A stretch of DNA of 19,976 nucleotides from Thermoplasmata archaeon (GCA_021161135.1 JAGHBD010000036.1:1-19976); one strand, 5' to 3'; counted from the first letter of the stretch, positions 1 through 6,804 are shown. The notes: generated by a model not told the origin, from the sequence alone. Numbers and translations: made by a program.

Positions 1-109
1 AAAGCATTCCTAATGCTCTTTCTGCATTACTTTTTCTTTCTCTAACAAAAATTCTATTTTTCACGATCCATTCCATTATCCTTTCAATTATTCCCATCCC
101 CTCGTTCAT
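1..109 (-). CDS. Unknown protein, N-terminal fragment cut by the window edge
   Basis: An open frame starts with ATG at 109 on the minus strand and runs 36 codons to the left edge without a stop. The visible part begins MNEGMGIIERIMEWIVKN and continues with a basic stretch (RERK). This could be an amphipathic helix, but no family is recognisable from so little. The case for a real gene is the TATA box TTTTATAAA about 24 bases upstream, which would give a leaderless transcript starting at this ATG. Many other first genes in the window have the same layout. The gene is divergent from the PAPS-reductase-like gene at 225. A second in-frame ATG four codons in is a possible alternative start. Function unknown. 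Confidence 0.5.
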   Translation of the reverse strand, partial: MNEGMGIIERIMEWIVKNRIFVRERKSNAERALGML

Positions 110-127
110 GGAAAAATTAAAGGAGGA

Positions 128-140
128 TTTTTATAAAATT
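128..140 (-). promoter_or_regulatory. TATA box for the left-edge minus-strand gene
   Basis: Read on the minus strand the sequence is AATTTTATAAAAA. Its centre is about 24 bases before the ATG at 109, the expected TATA-to-start distance if transcription begins at the start codon. The core TTTTATAAAA is nearly symmetric, so it could in principle also fire rightward, but nothing starts at the matching distance on that side. Confidence 0.45.
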
Positions 141-195
141 ATTCTTAAGTTGATGGTCTCCATTCTGAAACATGAAATATAACGACGATTCATCA

Positions 196-206
196 ATTAT
201 TTATAC
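196..206 (+). promoter_or_regulatory. TATA box for the PAPS-reductase-like gene
   Basis: ATTATTTATAC is centred about 23 bases before the GTG at 225. No Shine-Dalgarno sequence precedes that GTG, so a leaderless transcript is the simplest reading. With the box at 128-140 it forms a divergent promoter region. Confidence 0.5.
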
Positions 207-224
207 ACATCCTTCTTCAAAAAT

Positions 225-1943
225 GTGATTCGTCTCGGGAAATTAGCATTACATCATTGTGATGCCTGTAACACGCCTTTGCTCAAAAAAACATGTAGTT
301 GCGGGGAGAAAGCGAGGAAAGTGGCTATTACGCCTCCTGGCGATATCCGTCCTGCTTTCGAGTTTGATAAAAGATTGATTGAAAAGACGATTGAAAAACA
401 ATTTGGCGATGCATGGATGCCGGAAGTTGTGATTTTAAATGCCACCCCAGCAATAGACAGGAAGGATGAGGTTATAATCGATGGAAAGGTTGCTGGAAAT
501 CTTGTTTATGACATATGGGAAAAATGCTTTAAATTTCAGCCACGCCCATGGTATGTTTCTCTTTTAAAAATTAAAATGGGGTATGTTGTGGCAGATGATG
601 GCGCCCTGCCATATATTCTCAAAACAGCAAATTTGATGGCCCCTGGCGTAAAGGAAGCGGATGAAAATATAAGGATGGGAGATGAGGTTGTTGTTTTAGA
701 TAAGGAAGGAAATGTTGTTGCTACAGGAATGGCAAAGAAAAACGGCAAAGAAATGGTTGGCAGCAAAGGTATGGCTGTCAAGATAAGGTGGCGTGGTGTG
801 GAGGAGGCGAAGAAAGGCAAAAAAATAACATGGAATAAAGTGCTAAATGAAAATGAGGATGTGATTCTCAGCATGATAGGAAATGAGAAGAGATTTATTC
901 AGAATACCATTGAAAAATATGGATTGCCTTACGTTGTTTCTTTCAGCGGTGGAAAGGATAGTCTGGCAACATTGCTTCTGCTTCTCGATGCTGGTTATGA
1001 ACCAGAGCTTTTATTTCTGAATACAGGATTGGAATTTGATGAAACTGTAAATAATGTTTATGAAACAGCCGCAAAATATGGGCTTGAGTTAAAAGAAGGA
1101 AAGGCTGGCGAAAAATTCTGGGAAGCGATAGATTTTTTTGGCATTCCAGCCCGCGATTATAGATGGTGCTGCAAAACATGCAAGCTCGGTGTGGCAGCAA
1201 TGCTCATAAAAAAGTATTATCCGCATGGTGTGCTCTCATTTATAGGGCAGCGTAGATATGAATCGCAGCATCGTGCTGAACATGGCAAAATATGGAAAAA
1301 TCCATGGGTTCATGGACAGATTGCAGCATCTCCCATTCAAAACTGGACAGCTATGCACATATGGCTATACCTTTTTATGAAAAAGGCAAAATGGAATCCT
1401 CTATATGAGCAGGGTTTCAGCAGAATCGGATGCTGGTTATGCCCTGCAAGCGACATGGCCGAGTTTCATCTCAAAAAACACAAAGATTGGGGGAGATTTG
1501 AAGAGAAATTACAGAAATTTGCCACAAAACATAAATTGCCAAAGGAATGGCTCTCGCTGGGGCTATGGAGGTGGAGGAAGCCGCCAAGATGGAGTGAAAT
1601 AAAATATGAGATAAAGGCGGAGAGAGAATATGTTATTGAGGGAAATGAAGAGAGAATTGAAAATTTCTTGAAAATAGTGGGTGATGTAAAAAAGATTGAA
1701 GAAGGAGAGTATGAAGTTGGAGGAATAAGGGTAAGGTTGGGAAAGGAGATAGAAATAAGCGAAAAGGAGGAGTTGATTAAGGACGTAATATACAGGGCGA
1801 TAAATTGTGTTGGATGTGGTGTATGTGTTGCAAAATGCAGCCAAAACGCCATCTCAATTATAAATGGCAGGGCATATATCGCTGACAACTGCATACATTG
1901 TCTGCAATGCATGGATGAATGTCCTGTAATTGTCTTCAGATAA
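225..1943 (+). CDS. PAPS reductase-like enzyme with zinc ribbon, PUA domain and two 4Fe-4S motifs
   Basis: The 572-residue protein has four parts. Residues 12-26 carry Cys 12, 15, 24 and 26, a short zinc-ribbon-like knot. Residues about 138-190 look like a PUA domain (IRMGDEVVVLD, then VVATGMA). Residues about 230-440 are the adenine-nucleotide alpha-hydrolase core of the PAPS reductase family, with the pyrophosphate loop SGGKDS near 240. The C-terminus, about 528-571, has two 4Fe-4S motifs (CVGCGVCVAKC and CIHCLQCMDEC). Cys 315, 316 and 319 (CCKTC) and 403 and 406 (CWLC) resemble the CC...CxxC layout that holds a 4Fe-4S cluster in APS reductases. The ECGLH tail of classical PAPS reductases is not seen. 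The family suggests reduction of activated sulfate or sulfur transfer, and the PUA domain makes an RNA substrate possible. The start is GTG at 225; the ATG two bases upstream is followed at once by a stop. Family is secure, substrate is not. Confidence 0.9.
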   Translation: MIRLGKLALHHCDACNTPLLKKTCSCGEKARKVAITPPGDIRPAFEFDKRLIEKTIEKQFGDAWMPEVVILNATPAIDRKDEVIIDGKVAGNLVYDIWEKCFKFQPRPWYVSLLKIKMGYVVADDGALPYILKTANLMAPGVKEADENIRMGDEVVVLDKEGNVVATGMAKKNGKEMVGSKGMAVKIRWRGVEEAKKGKKITWNKVLNENEDVILSMIGNEKRFIQNTIEKYGLPYVVSFSGGKDSLATLLLLLDAGYEPELLFLNTGLEFDETVNNVYETAAKYGLELKEGKAGEKFWEAIDFFGIPARDYRWCCKTCKLGVAAMLIKKYYPHGVLSFIGQRRYESQHRAEHGKIWKNPWVHGQIAASPIQNWTAMHIWLYLFMKKAKWNPLYEQGFSRIGCWLCPASDMAEFHLKKHKDWGRFEEKLQKFATKHKLPKEWLSLGLWRWRKPPRWSEIKYEIKAEREYVIEGNEERIENFLKIVGDVKKIEEGEYEVGGIRVRLGKEIEISEKEELIKDVIYRAINCVGCGVCVAKCSQNAISIINGRAYIADNCIHCLQCMDECPVIVFR

Positions 1944-1950
1944 ACCAAAG

Positions 1951-1962
1951 AATTTTTTAACC
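1951..1962 (+). promoter_or_regulatory. TATA-like box for the RDD/carS/zinc-finger/proS cluster
   Basis: AATTTTTTAACC is centred about 24 bases before the GTG at 1980 and lies in the 36-base gap after the preceding stop codon. There is no Shine-Dalgarno before that GTG. The spacing suggests a separate leaderless promoter for the cluster, though read-through from upstream is possible. Confidence 0.4.
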
Positions 1963-1979
1963 TTGCAAATATCAGATTT

Positions 1980-3152
1980 GTGCTCCCTGAAATATTTATT
2001 GCAGTAGTATTTCCTATTGCTCTCCTTATAGCCATATCCCTATTCTTTTTTCTTTATCCAGAAACACTTGAAGAAATAGGATTTGGGAAAAGAGAAGTTG
2101 GGCTGCTAATTGTTGGCTCTGCTTCAACAATGTTTTTTGATTTGCCCCTCTTTTTTTATCGGGACTATTTTCTGGCTTTAAATATTGGTGGGGCTCTCAT
2201 TCCAATTGTCCTCGCCTTCTACTTCATAAAAACCAATTCATTTTCATTTGTGAAAGTAGCGGGTGCGACTTTTCTTGTAGCATTCGCAACCTATATGGTA
2301 ACGATGGTTACACCTTCTGGCGTTGTTTCCTACTTTCCTTTTTATTTTCTTCCTCCCATCCTTTCCTTTTTAATTGCTCTGCTGCTGTATTTTAGGCATC
2401 CAAAAGCCTGTGCATTTTCATACACTATCTCCACACTCGGCGTTATTATAGGAGGAGATTTTTCCCATTTACCAGAACTTTTTGCCGAACCATTCATGGG
2501 TTCAATGGGTGGAGCAGGAATATATGACATGGTTTATCTTGCTGGTCTCATTTCCTTCTTCCTTTCCTTTATAATTGTAAATAAGAGAAGGTTCTCACGA
2601 GAGGAAAGAGAGGAGTGGAAAATAAAAAAGGAGGCATACTATGCTGGCAGGCTGGCTGGCGTGGGCGGCGATTATAAAAGTATTGTAAAAGCGCTAACGG
2701 GTAAAAATGTTGATGAGATAAGGTTTTACAGATTGCTAACAGAATTGAATAAGCCTATACGAAAAAAATATGCTGCTCCGTGGAAAAGAATAGTGGCTTT
2801 CCTTATTGACACCTTTATAATTCTTCCGTCCTCTCTTGCTTTCCTTCTCATATACAATGCAGAAGAATATGTACTTCTCTCTCTTTTTCTCTTTTTCCAG
2901 ATTGTCTATTTTATAGGTCTTGAATGGTATTTTGGAGCAACGGTTGGGAAAGCAATAATGGATATAGAAGTGAGGAATGTTGCTGGTGAGAAGGCGGATT
3001 TCATAACAGTTTTTACCAGAAATATAATAAGAATACTCGAATTTTTCATGCTGTTTTATATGATAAGTCTTCTCCTAATGGTAATAACGCCGAAAATGCA
3101 AAGATTAGGTGATTTAATAGCAGACAGCATTGTAATGGAGGTAAAAGCATGA
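1980..3152 (+). CDS. Polytopic membrane protein with C-terminal RDD domain
   Basis: This is a 390-residue integral membrane protein. The first about 210 residues form roughly six hydrophobic segments. A charged cytoplasmic linker follows (about 205-260, rich in Arg, Lys and Glu). Residues about 263-390 match the RDD family: an Arg and Asp in the first helix (WKRIVAFLID), the loop GKAIMDIEVRN, and the closing QRLGDLIAD. RDD proteins are poorly characterised; some are linked to ion or solute transport. The start is GTG at 1980, supported by the TATA-like box and by the lack of an earlier hydrophobic extension. The end overlaps carS by four bases (ATGA), so the two are probably translated together. 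The N-terminal membrane region is not recognised. Confidence 0.85.
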   Translation: MLPEIFIAVVFPIALLIAISLFFFLYPETLEEIGFGKREVGLLIVGSASTMFFDLPLFFYRDYFLALNIGGALIPIVLAFYFIKTNSFSFVKVAGATFLVAFATYMVTMVTPSGVVSYFPFYFLPPILSFLIALLLYFRHPKACAFSYTISTLGVIIGGDFSHLPELFAEPFMGSMGGAGIYDMVYLAGLISFFLSFIIVNKRRFSREEREEWKIKKEAYYAGRLAGVGGDYKSIVKALTGKNVDEIRFYRLLTELNKPIRKKYAAPWKRIVAFLIDTFIILPSSLAFLLIYNAEEYVLLSLFLFFQIVYFIGLEWYFGATVGKAIMDIEVRNVAGEKADFITVFTRNIIRILEFFMLFYMISLLLMVITPKMQRLGDLIADSIVMEVKA

Positions 3153-3673
3153 ATATCTTTAATCTGCTATATGCAATATGGCTTATATTCCCTGCCTATG
3201 TTGCAAATGCATCAGCAGTGCTATTCAAAGGAAAAACACCCATCGATTTCAACAAAACGTGGCAAGGCAAACCAATTTTTGGCAGAGGAAAAACATGGAG
3301 AGGGCTCGCAGGAGGCACGATAGCAGGTATGGCGACAGGATTTTTAATGAACTTATTCCATCAATCATTTGGAGAAGGAATTGAAATGCTCATTATTCTG
3401 TTTTCTTTATGCTTCGGCGCTCTTTTTGGGGATATGATGAAAAGTTTTGTAAAAAGAAGAATTGGAAAAAAGAGAGGAGAAAAGTGGATTATAGCTGATC
3501 AAATAGATTTTCTTCTCGGTGCCTTCCTTTTCGCCTTTTTATTTGCCAGGGAATGGTTCCTTTCAGCTTTTCAATGGTATCATATCATATTTCTTTTAAT
3601 CTTAACTCCACTGATACATTTAGCAACAAATATATTGGCGTATTTATTAAAACTCAAGAAGGTTCCATGGTGA
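3149..3673 (+). CDS. carS: CDP-archaeol synthase (CTP:archaeol-type cytidylyltransferase)
   Basis: CarS activates unsaturated archaetidic acid with CTP to give CDP-archaeol, the precursor of archaeal polar lipids, at the cytoplasmic membrane. The 174-residue length and about five membrane segments fit the family. Diagnostic stretches are the N-terminal PAYVANASAVL, the loop around GRGKTWRG (residues about 49-56), GDMMKSFVKRR and the C-terminal ADQIDFLLGA. These are the conserved blocks of the DUF46/CarS group, distantly related to bacterial CdsA. The start ATG at 3149 has a strong Shine-Dalgarno, GGAGGT at 3137-3142, with six bases of spacing. It overlaps the stop of the RDD gene by four bases. 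It sits with a membrane protein and proS, a housekeeping context. Confidence 0.93.
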   Translation: MNIFNLLYAIWLIFPAYVANASAVLFKGKTPIDFNKTWQGKPIFGRGKTWRGLAGGTIAGMATGFLMNLFHQSFGEGIEMLIILFSLCFGALFGDMMKSFVKRRIGKKRGEKWIIADQIDFLLGAFLFAFLFAREWFLSAFQWYHIIFLLILTPLIHLATNILAYLLKLKKVPW

Positions 3674-3677
3674 TTAA

Positions 3678-3983
3678 ATGGATGATGAAGAAATTGTAAG
3701 GTTTATTAAGGAAAGGTTGCAGAAAAGAAAGCTTGAAGAAATGAATAAAGAGCTTAGGGAATGGATGGAAGAACAGGGAATAAAGATAGAGAAGGAAGGG
3801 AAAGAGGAGGAAGAAAAAATAGAGGGGAAATGTGAAATATGTGAGATAAGGGAAGCAAAATATCGCTGCATAAGGTGTGGAAAAATTGCGTGTATGAGCT
3901 GTTTCTGGAGTATGCTTGGAATATGCAAAGAATGCATAACAGAAAAACAAATGAAGGAATTGAAAGAGCAGCATTATTTTTAA
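3678..3983 (+). CDS. Small coiled-coil protein with an eight-cysteine HIT/B-box-like zinc finger
   Basis: The 101-residue protein has two halves. Residues 1-50 are highly charged and predicted helical or coiled-coil. Residues 52-86 carry eight cysteines at 52, 55, 64, 67, 72, 75, 83 and 86. The pattern C-x2-C-x8-C-x2-C-x4-C-x2-C-x7-C-x2-C would bind two zinc ions in a cross-brace, as in HIT-type or B-box fingers. No catalytic domain is present, so a binding or adaptor role is likely; the partner is unknown. The gene lies four bases after carS. GGTGA at 3669-3673, which includes the carS stop codon, can act as a Shine-Dalgarno with four bases of spacing. Small zinc-finger proteins of this type occur in many euryarchaea, but I cannot name a characterised one. 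Confidence 0.8.
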   Translation: MDDEEIVRFIKERLQKRKLEEMNKELREWMEEQGIKIEKEGKEEEEKIEGKCEICEIREAKYRCIRCGKIACMSCFWSMLGICKECITEKQMKELKEQHYF

Positions 3984-4005
3984 ATGGGTATTTATTTTGG
4001 GAAAG

Positions 4006-5394
4006 ATGATTGACAGAGAGAAATTTGATGAATGGTACAATGAAATTGTTGAAGAAGCTGAATTATGTGATAAAAGATATCCCGTCAAAGGTATGAATAT
4101 ATGGAAGCCATATGGCTGGAAAATTATGCAGAATATAGATGCAATTATAAGAGAAGAAATGGAGAGAACAGGACATGATGAGGTTTATTTTCCTCTTCTC
4201 ATCCCAGAAGGTTATTTCAAAAAAGAGGAGGAACATATAAAAGGATTTTCTTCAGAAGTTTATTGGGTAACGCATGCTGGAAAAAATGAGTTGGAGGAGC
4301 GGCTTGTGCTCCGCCCGACATCCGAGACAGCTCTGTATTCTATCTTTTCTTTATGGATTCGCTCTCATGCCGATTTACCCCTGAAAACCTTTCAGATTGT
4401 AAATACATTCAGATATGAGACAAAAATGACAAAAGCATTTATAAGGGTTAGAGAAATTCATTTCTTTGAAGCACATACATGTCATGAGGATTTCGAAGAT
4501 GCGGAAAGGCAGATTAAGGAAGATTTGGAGATAGCGGAGAGATTTTTCAAGAAACTTTGTTTGCCATATGTAACCAGCAAACGCCCAGATTGGGATAAAT
4601 TTGCTGGAGCTTACTATTCAATAGGTCTCGATGTTCTGATGCCTTCAATGAAAACCTTGCAGGTGGCGTCGATACACCAATACAAGCAGAATTTTTCCAT
4701 TCCATTTAACATAAAATATGAGGGAAAGGATGGCAAACATTATTACTGTCATCAAACAACATATGGAATGTCAGAAAGAGTGCTTGGTGCAATAATAGGT
4801 GTGCATGGGGACGAGAAAGGTATTAAATTACCTTCTTCAATAGCCCCCATAAAGGTTGTAATAATACCAATAATTTTCAAAGGATGGGAAGAAAAAATAA
4901 TGGAGGAATGCAGAAAGGTTAAGAAGGAGATAGAAGCAATGGGATTGAGCTGCCACATTGATGATAGAGATAAAACACCAGGTAACAAATTTTATGACTG
5001 GGAGTTAAAGGGAGTGCCTTTAAGAATAGAGATAGGACCAAAGGACATAGAAAATAATGTTGTACGTATTGCAACAAGAGATGGCATCAAAAAGAGGATT
5101 GCAAGAGAGGAAATTGAAAAGATAAAAGATGAATTAAAGGAATATGATGAACGCCTTTATCAAAGGGCGAAGGAATTTTTGGAGAAGAACATTCATGTTC
5201 TCAATAAGCTGGAGGATAAGGAAGGCATAGTCGAGCTTCCATGGTGTGGAAAAGAGGAATGTGGCAAAAAAATGGAGGAAGAACTTGAAATGAAAAGCCT
5301 GGGAACACCATTACCAGAGAAAGAGTGCAATGAAAAATGCGCGATTTGTGGCGGAGCTGCTTTGACTTGGCTGCGGCTTGCCAAAACCTATTAG
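4006..5394 (+). CDS. proS: Prolyl-tRNA synthetase, archaeal type
   Basis: This class II aminoacyl-tRNA synthetase charges tRNA-Pro. The class II core shows RPTSET (near residue 105), motif 2 around IRVREIHFFEAHT (near 146-158) and motif 3 around TYGMSERVLGA. An anticodon-binding domain follows (PIKVVIIPI onwards). The C-terminal zinc domain typical of archaeal/eukaryotic ProRS has cysteines in CGKEECG and CNEKCAICGG, and the chain ends in Tyr. The length, 462 residues, is normal. I prefer ATG at 4006, preceded by a weak GGGAAAG; an in-frame TTG at 3997 would add only three residues. It is the last gene of the plus-strand cluster. Its final 84 bases overlap the convergent rnp2 gene. Confidence 0.96.
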   Translation: MIDREKFDEWYNEIVEEAELCDKRYPVKGMNIWKPYGWKIMQNIDAIIREEMERTGHDEVYFPLLIPEGYFKKEEEHIKGFSSEVYWVTHAGKNELEERLVLRPTSETALYSIFSLWIRSHADLPLKTFQIVNTFRYETKMTKAFIRVREIHFFEAHTCHEDFEDAERQIKEDLEIAERFFKKLCLPYVTSKRPDWDKFAGAYYSIGLDVLMPSMKTLQVASIHQYKQNFSIPFNIKYEGKDGKHYYCHQTTYGMSERVLGAIIGVHGDEKGIKLPSSIAPIKVVIIPIIFKGWEEKIMEECRKVKKEIEAMGLSCHIDDRDKTPGNKFYDWELKGVPLRIEIGPKDIENNVVRIATRDGIKKRIAREEIEKIKDELKEYDERLYQRAKEFLEKNIHVLNKLEDKEGIVELPWCGKEECGKKMEEELEMKSLGTPLPEKECNEKCAICGGAALTWLRLAKTY

Positions 5395-5637
5395 TCTCTT
5401 CAATTTTTTTATGGTGCCAGATGTTTTTATTGTTTCCATTCCAATACTGTTGAGAAATGAAATAGCTGTTTCCTTATCTGTATGTCTGCATCTTGCTATG
5501 GCATATTCATCGCTATAAAATGCTATTTTAATTTTGACAGGCGATTTTTTTATTTTCGCTGCAATCTGCTCTATGCTCTCGCCATTGTTTTTAAATAAAA
5601 TGTAGCGGTACCTCCCTCTCTTTTCTTTTACCACCAT
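5311..5637 (-). CDS. rnp2: RNase P protein component 2 (Pop5/Rpp14 family)
   Basis: This protein subunit of archaeal RNase P helps the RNA subunit remove 5' leaders from pre-tRNAs; in studied archaea it pairs with Rnp3. The 108-residue chain starts with the typical GRYRYILFK strand and has the helix-strand pattern of the family (SPVKIKIAFYSDEYAIARC). The conserved closing segment is IKTSGTIKKLK (residues 70-80). The core ends near residue 82, where the proS stop codon lies on the other strand. Residues 83-108 come entirely from DNA antisense to the proS zinc domain and look low-complexity (PSQSSSATN), so the tail is probably not part of the conserved fold. The ATG at 5637 overlaps the TAA of the upstream 56-residue gene by one base, implying coupled translation. 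Confidence 0.87.
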   Translation of the reverse strand: MVVKEKRGRYRYILFKNNGESIEQIAAKIKKSPVKIKIAFYSDEYAIARCRHTDKETAISFLNSIGMETIKTSGTIKKLKRLIGFGKPQPSQSSSATNRAFFIALFLW

Positions 5638-5807
5638 TATAGCTCGCCGAACTCCTCCTGCAAATCTATGAAAAGCTCCCTAAGCAAATCCTCGAAAATT
5701 GTGTTTCTATACTCTTTTGTGCCTCCCTGAGTCTGCACTTTAGCTATGAACTCTCCGCCTTCCTTCAATATTTCTATCCTGCACAAACTTTCTGCTATCG
5801 TTACCAT
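5637..5807 (-). CDS. 56-residue protein of unknown function, upstream partner of rnp2
   Basis: A short acidic protein running from MVTIAESLCRIEILKEGG to LQEEFGEL. The first half looks like two beta strands (CRIEILK and EFIAKVQTQ), the second half like one amphipathic helix. I chose the ATG at 5807 because an AT-rich TATA-like box lies about 27 bases upstream. Extending to an earlier Met at 5927 would add 40 residues of unlike composition and would overlap the divergent response-regulator start. Its stop codon shares one base with the rnp2 ATG. Linkage to RNase P suggests an RNA-related or ribosome-associated role, but that is inference from position only. No family recognised. Confidence 0.65.
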   Translation of the reverse strand: MVTIAESLCRIEILKEGGEFIAKVQTQGGTKEYRNTIFEDLLRELFIDLQEEFGEL

Positions 5808-5830
5808 TCTGCCAGTGAATATATTTTGTT

Positions 5831-5841
5831 TATTAATTTTT
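5831..5841 (-). promoter_or_regulatory. TATA-like box for the 56-residue gene and rnp2
   Basis: On the minus strand the stretch reads AAATTAATAAA. It is centred about 27 bases before the ATG at 5807, with no Shine-Dalgarno in between. This is a weak match to an archaeal TATA box. Confidence 0.35.
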
Positions 5842-5879
5842 TTCGTTTTCGGGTGCTTCGCTGTAAGGGGATGCGAAAG

Positions 5880-5889
5880 ATTTATAAAC
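5880..5889 (+). promoter_or_regulatory. TATA box for the response regulator
   Basis: ATTTATAAAC is centred about 27 bases before the ATG at 5912, preceded by purine-rich GCGAAAG, a plausible BRE. This is one of the best TATA matches in the window. It implies transcription starting at or just before the start codon, inside the palindrome at 5900-5922. Confidence 0.55.
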
Positions 5890-5899
5890 TCATACACAT

Positions 5900-5922
5900 T
5901 TTGATAGCAATATGCTATCAAA
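5900..5922. repeat. Perfect 23-base inverted repeat over the response-regulator start codon
   Basis: The arms TTTGATAGCA (5900-5909) and TGCTATCAAA (5913-5922) are exact reverse complements separated by ATA. The A of the start codon is the last base of the spacer, and codons 2-4 (CTA TCA AAC) lie in the right arm. The position, right after the TATA box and across the expected transcription start, suits an operator bound by a dimeric regulator. Alternatively the mRNA 5' end could fold. Which protein binds is unknown. Confidence 0.6.
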
Positions 5923-6313
5923 CTCACCCATCATATTGATTGTAGAAGACGATGAATTTATTCAGGATTTAATAGCCAGATATCTTTCCAGCTTAGGTGC
6001 TGAAATCTATTTTGCATCTGATGGCATAGAAGGTGTTAGAAAATATGAGGAGTTAATGGAAAGTGGTAAAAGACCGGATATCGTTATAATGGATATTGGC
6101 TTGCCTTTCAGAGATGGCATAGAGGCAACAAGAGAAATTATGAAAATTGACAGGGATGCTGTTGTATATGGTTTCACTGCTTTTTATGGAACAGAAAAAG
6201 CTGAAGCATTGTTGAATGAAGGAGCAAGGGCGGTGATTCCTCGATCAGTTGGTTTTGAAAAATTCAGAGAGATTATAAGAGAAGCTCTTTTCGGCAAAGC
6301 TATTATTCATTAA
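5912..6313 (+). CDS. Stand-alone response regulator receiver domain
   Basis: The 133-residue protein is a single CheY-like receiver domain with no output domain. The acidic pocket is Asp13 and Asp14 (VEDDE), the phospho-acceptor is Asp61 (VIMDIGLP) and the switch Thr is Thr89 (GFTAF). At the position of the conserved Lys of the usual KP pair, the sequence reads IPRSVGF: Arg111 and Ser112 replace Lys and Pro. Phosphorylation may still occur, but signalling through the Lys-phosphate contact would be altered. No histidine kinase is adjacent, so the partner is elsewhere. The start has no alternative Met, a TATA box about 27 bases upstream and the 23-base palindrome across it. The 3' end overlaps the convergent LOG-family gene by 11 bases. 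Confidence 0.92.
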   Translation: MLSNSPIILIVEDDEFIQDLIARYLSSLGAEIYFASDGIEGVRKYEELMESGKRPDIVIMDIGLPFRDGIEATREIMKIDRDAVVYGFTAFYGTEKAEALLNEGARAVIPRSVGFEKFREIIREALFGKAIIH

Positions 6314-6752
6314 ATGCAATGTCTTTCTTTATTTCTTCAAAGAGTTCATCTACATTATTGAAGTTTTTTATTCCAACTTCCCAGCTTAAAAGCCCATAAA
6401 CCGGCTTTCCAAATTCAAGGGCAAAAGCTATTTCTGAAAGAGTGCCGTAATGGCCGTCGATGGCAATAATTATGTCTCCATTCAAAACCACAAGAACATT
6501 CCTTGCATATCCTATACCAGTTACAATTGCATAGTCAAGATATTTATTCCCTTCCTCCCTTGATGAACTCGGGAGAATTCCAATCGTCACACCTCTTTTT
6601 TCTTTTGCTCCTCTGCAGGCTGCTTCCATCACGCCGCCTCTTCCTCCTGTTACAAGCACCGCTCCCATTTCCGCTATTCTTCTTCCCACTTCCATTGCCA
6701 TATCATAAATTTCCCTGCTGCAATGTTCTCCGCCAATAACACTTACATACAT
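6303..6752 (-). CDS. TIGR00725/LOG-like nucleotide-binding protein (SLOG fold)
   Basis: The 149-residue protein has the Rossmann-like fold of the LOG (lysine decarboxylase-like) superfamily: an initial strand YVSVIGG, the turn VTGGRGGVMEA (residues 34-44), and the second glycine motif DGHYGTLSEI (99-108). The latter corresponds to PGGxGTxxE of cytokinin phosphoribohydrolases, with the Pro and first Gly changed. The Glu of the motif is present. TIGR00725 proteins are thought to bind a nucleotide or its derivative; some LOG relatives cleave nucleoside monophosphates at the ribose-base bond. The exact reaction here is unknown. A TATA-like box about 25 bases upstream suggests its own leaderless promoter. 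It is convergent with the response regulator, so no functional link is implied. Confidence 0.85.
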   Translation of the reverse strand: MYVSVIGGEHCSREIYDMAMEVGRRIAEMGAVLVTGGRGGVMEAACRGAKEKRGVTIGILPSSSREEGNKYLDYAIVTGIGYARNVLVVLNGDIIIAIDGHYGTLSEIAFALEFGKPVYGLLSWEVGIKNFNNVDELFEEIKKDIAFNE

Positions 6753-6770
6753 AGCCCTTCATCGCTCTTT

Positions 6771-6784
6771 CACATTAAAAAGTT
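6771..6784 (-). promoter_or_regulatory. TATA-like box for the LOG-family gene
   Basis: On the minus strand the stretch reads AACTTTTTAATGTG, centred about 25 bases before the ATG at 6752. No Shine-Dalgarno is seen near the start. Confidence 0.4.
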
Positions 6785-6804
6785 GCGATTGCGAAAAGAC
6801 AATT

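Noticed and set aside
5808-5927. Longer form of the 56-residue protein starting at 5927
   Set aside because: The extra 40 residues have unlike composition, would run through the AT-rich divergent promoter and would overlap the response-regulator start. The ATG at 5807 has a TATA-like box at a fitting distance.
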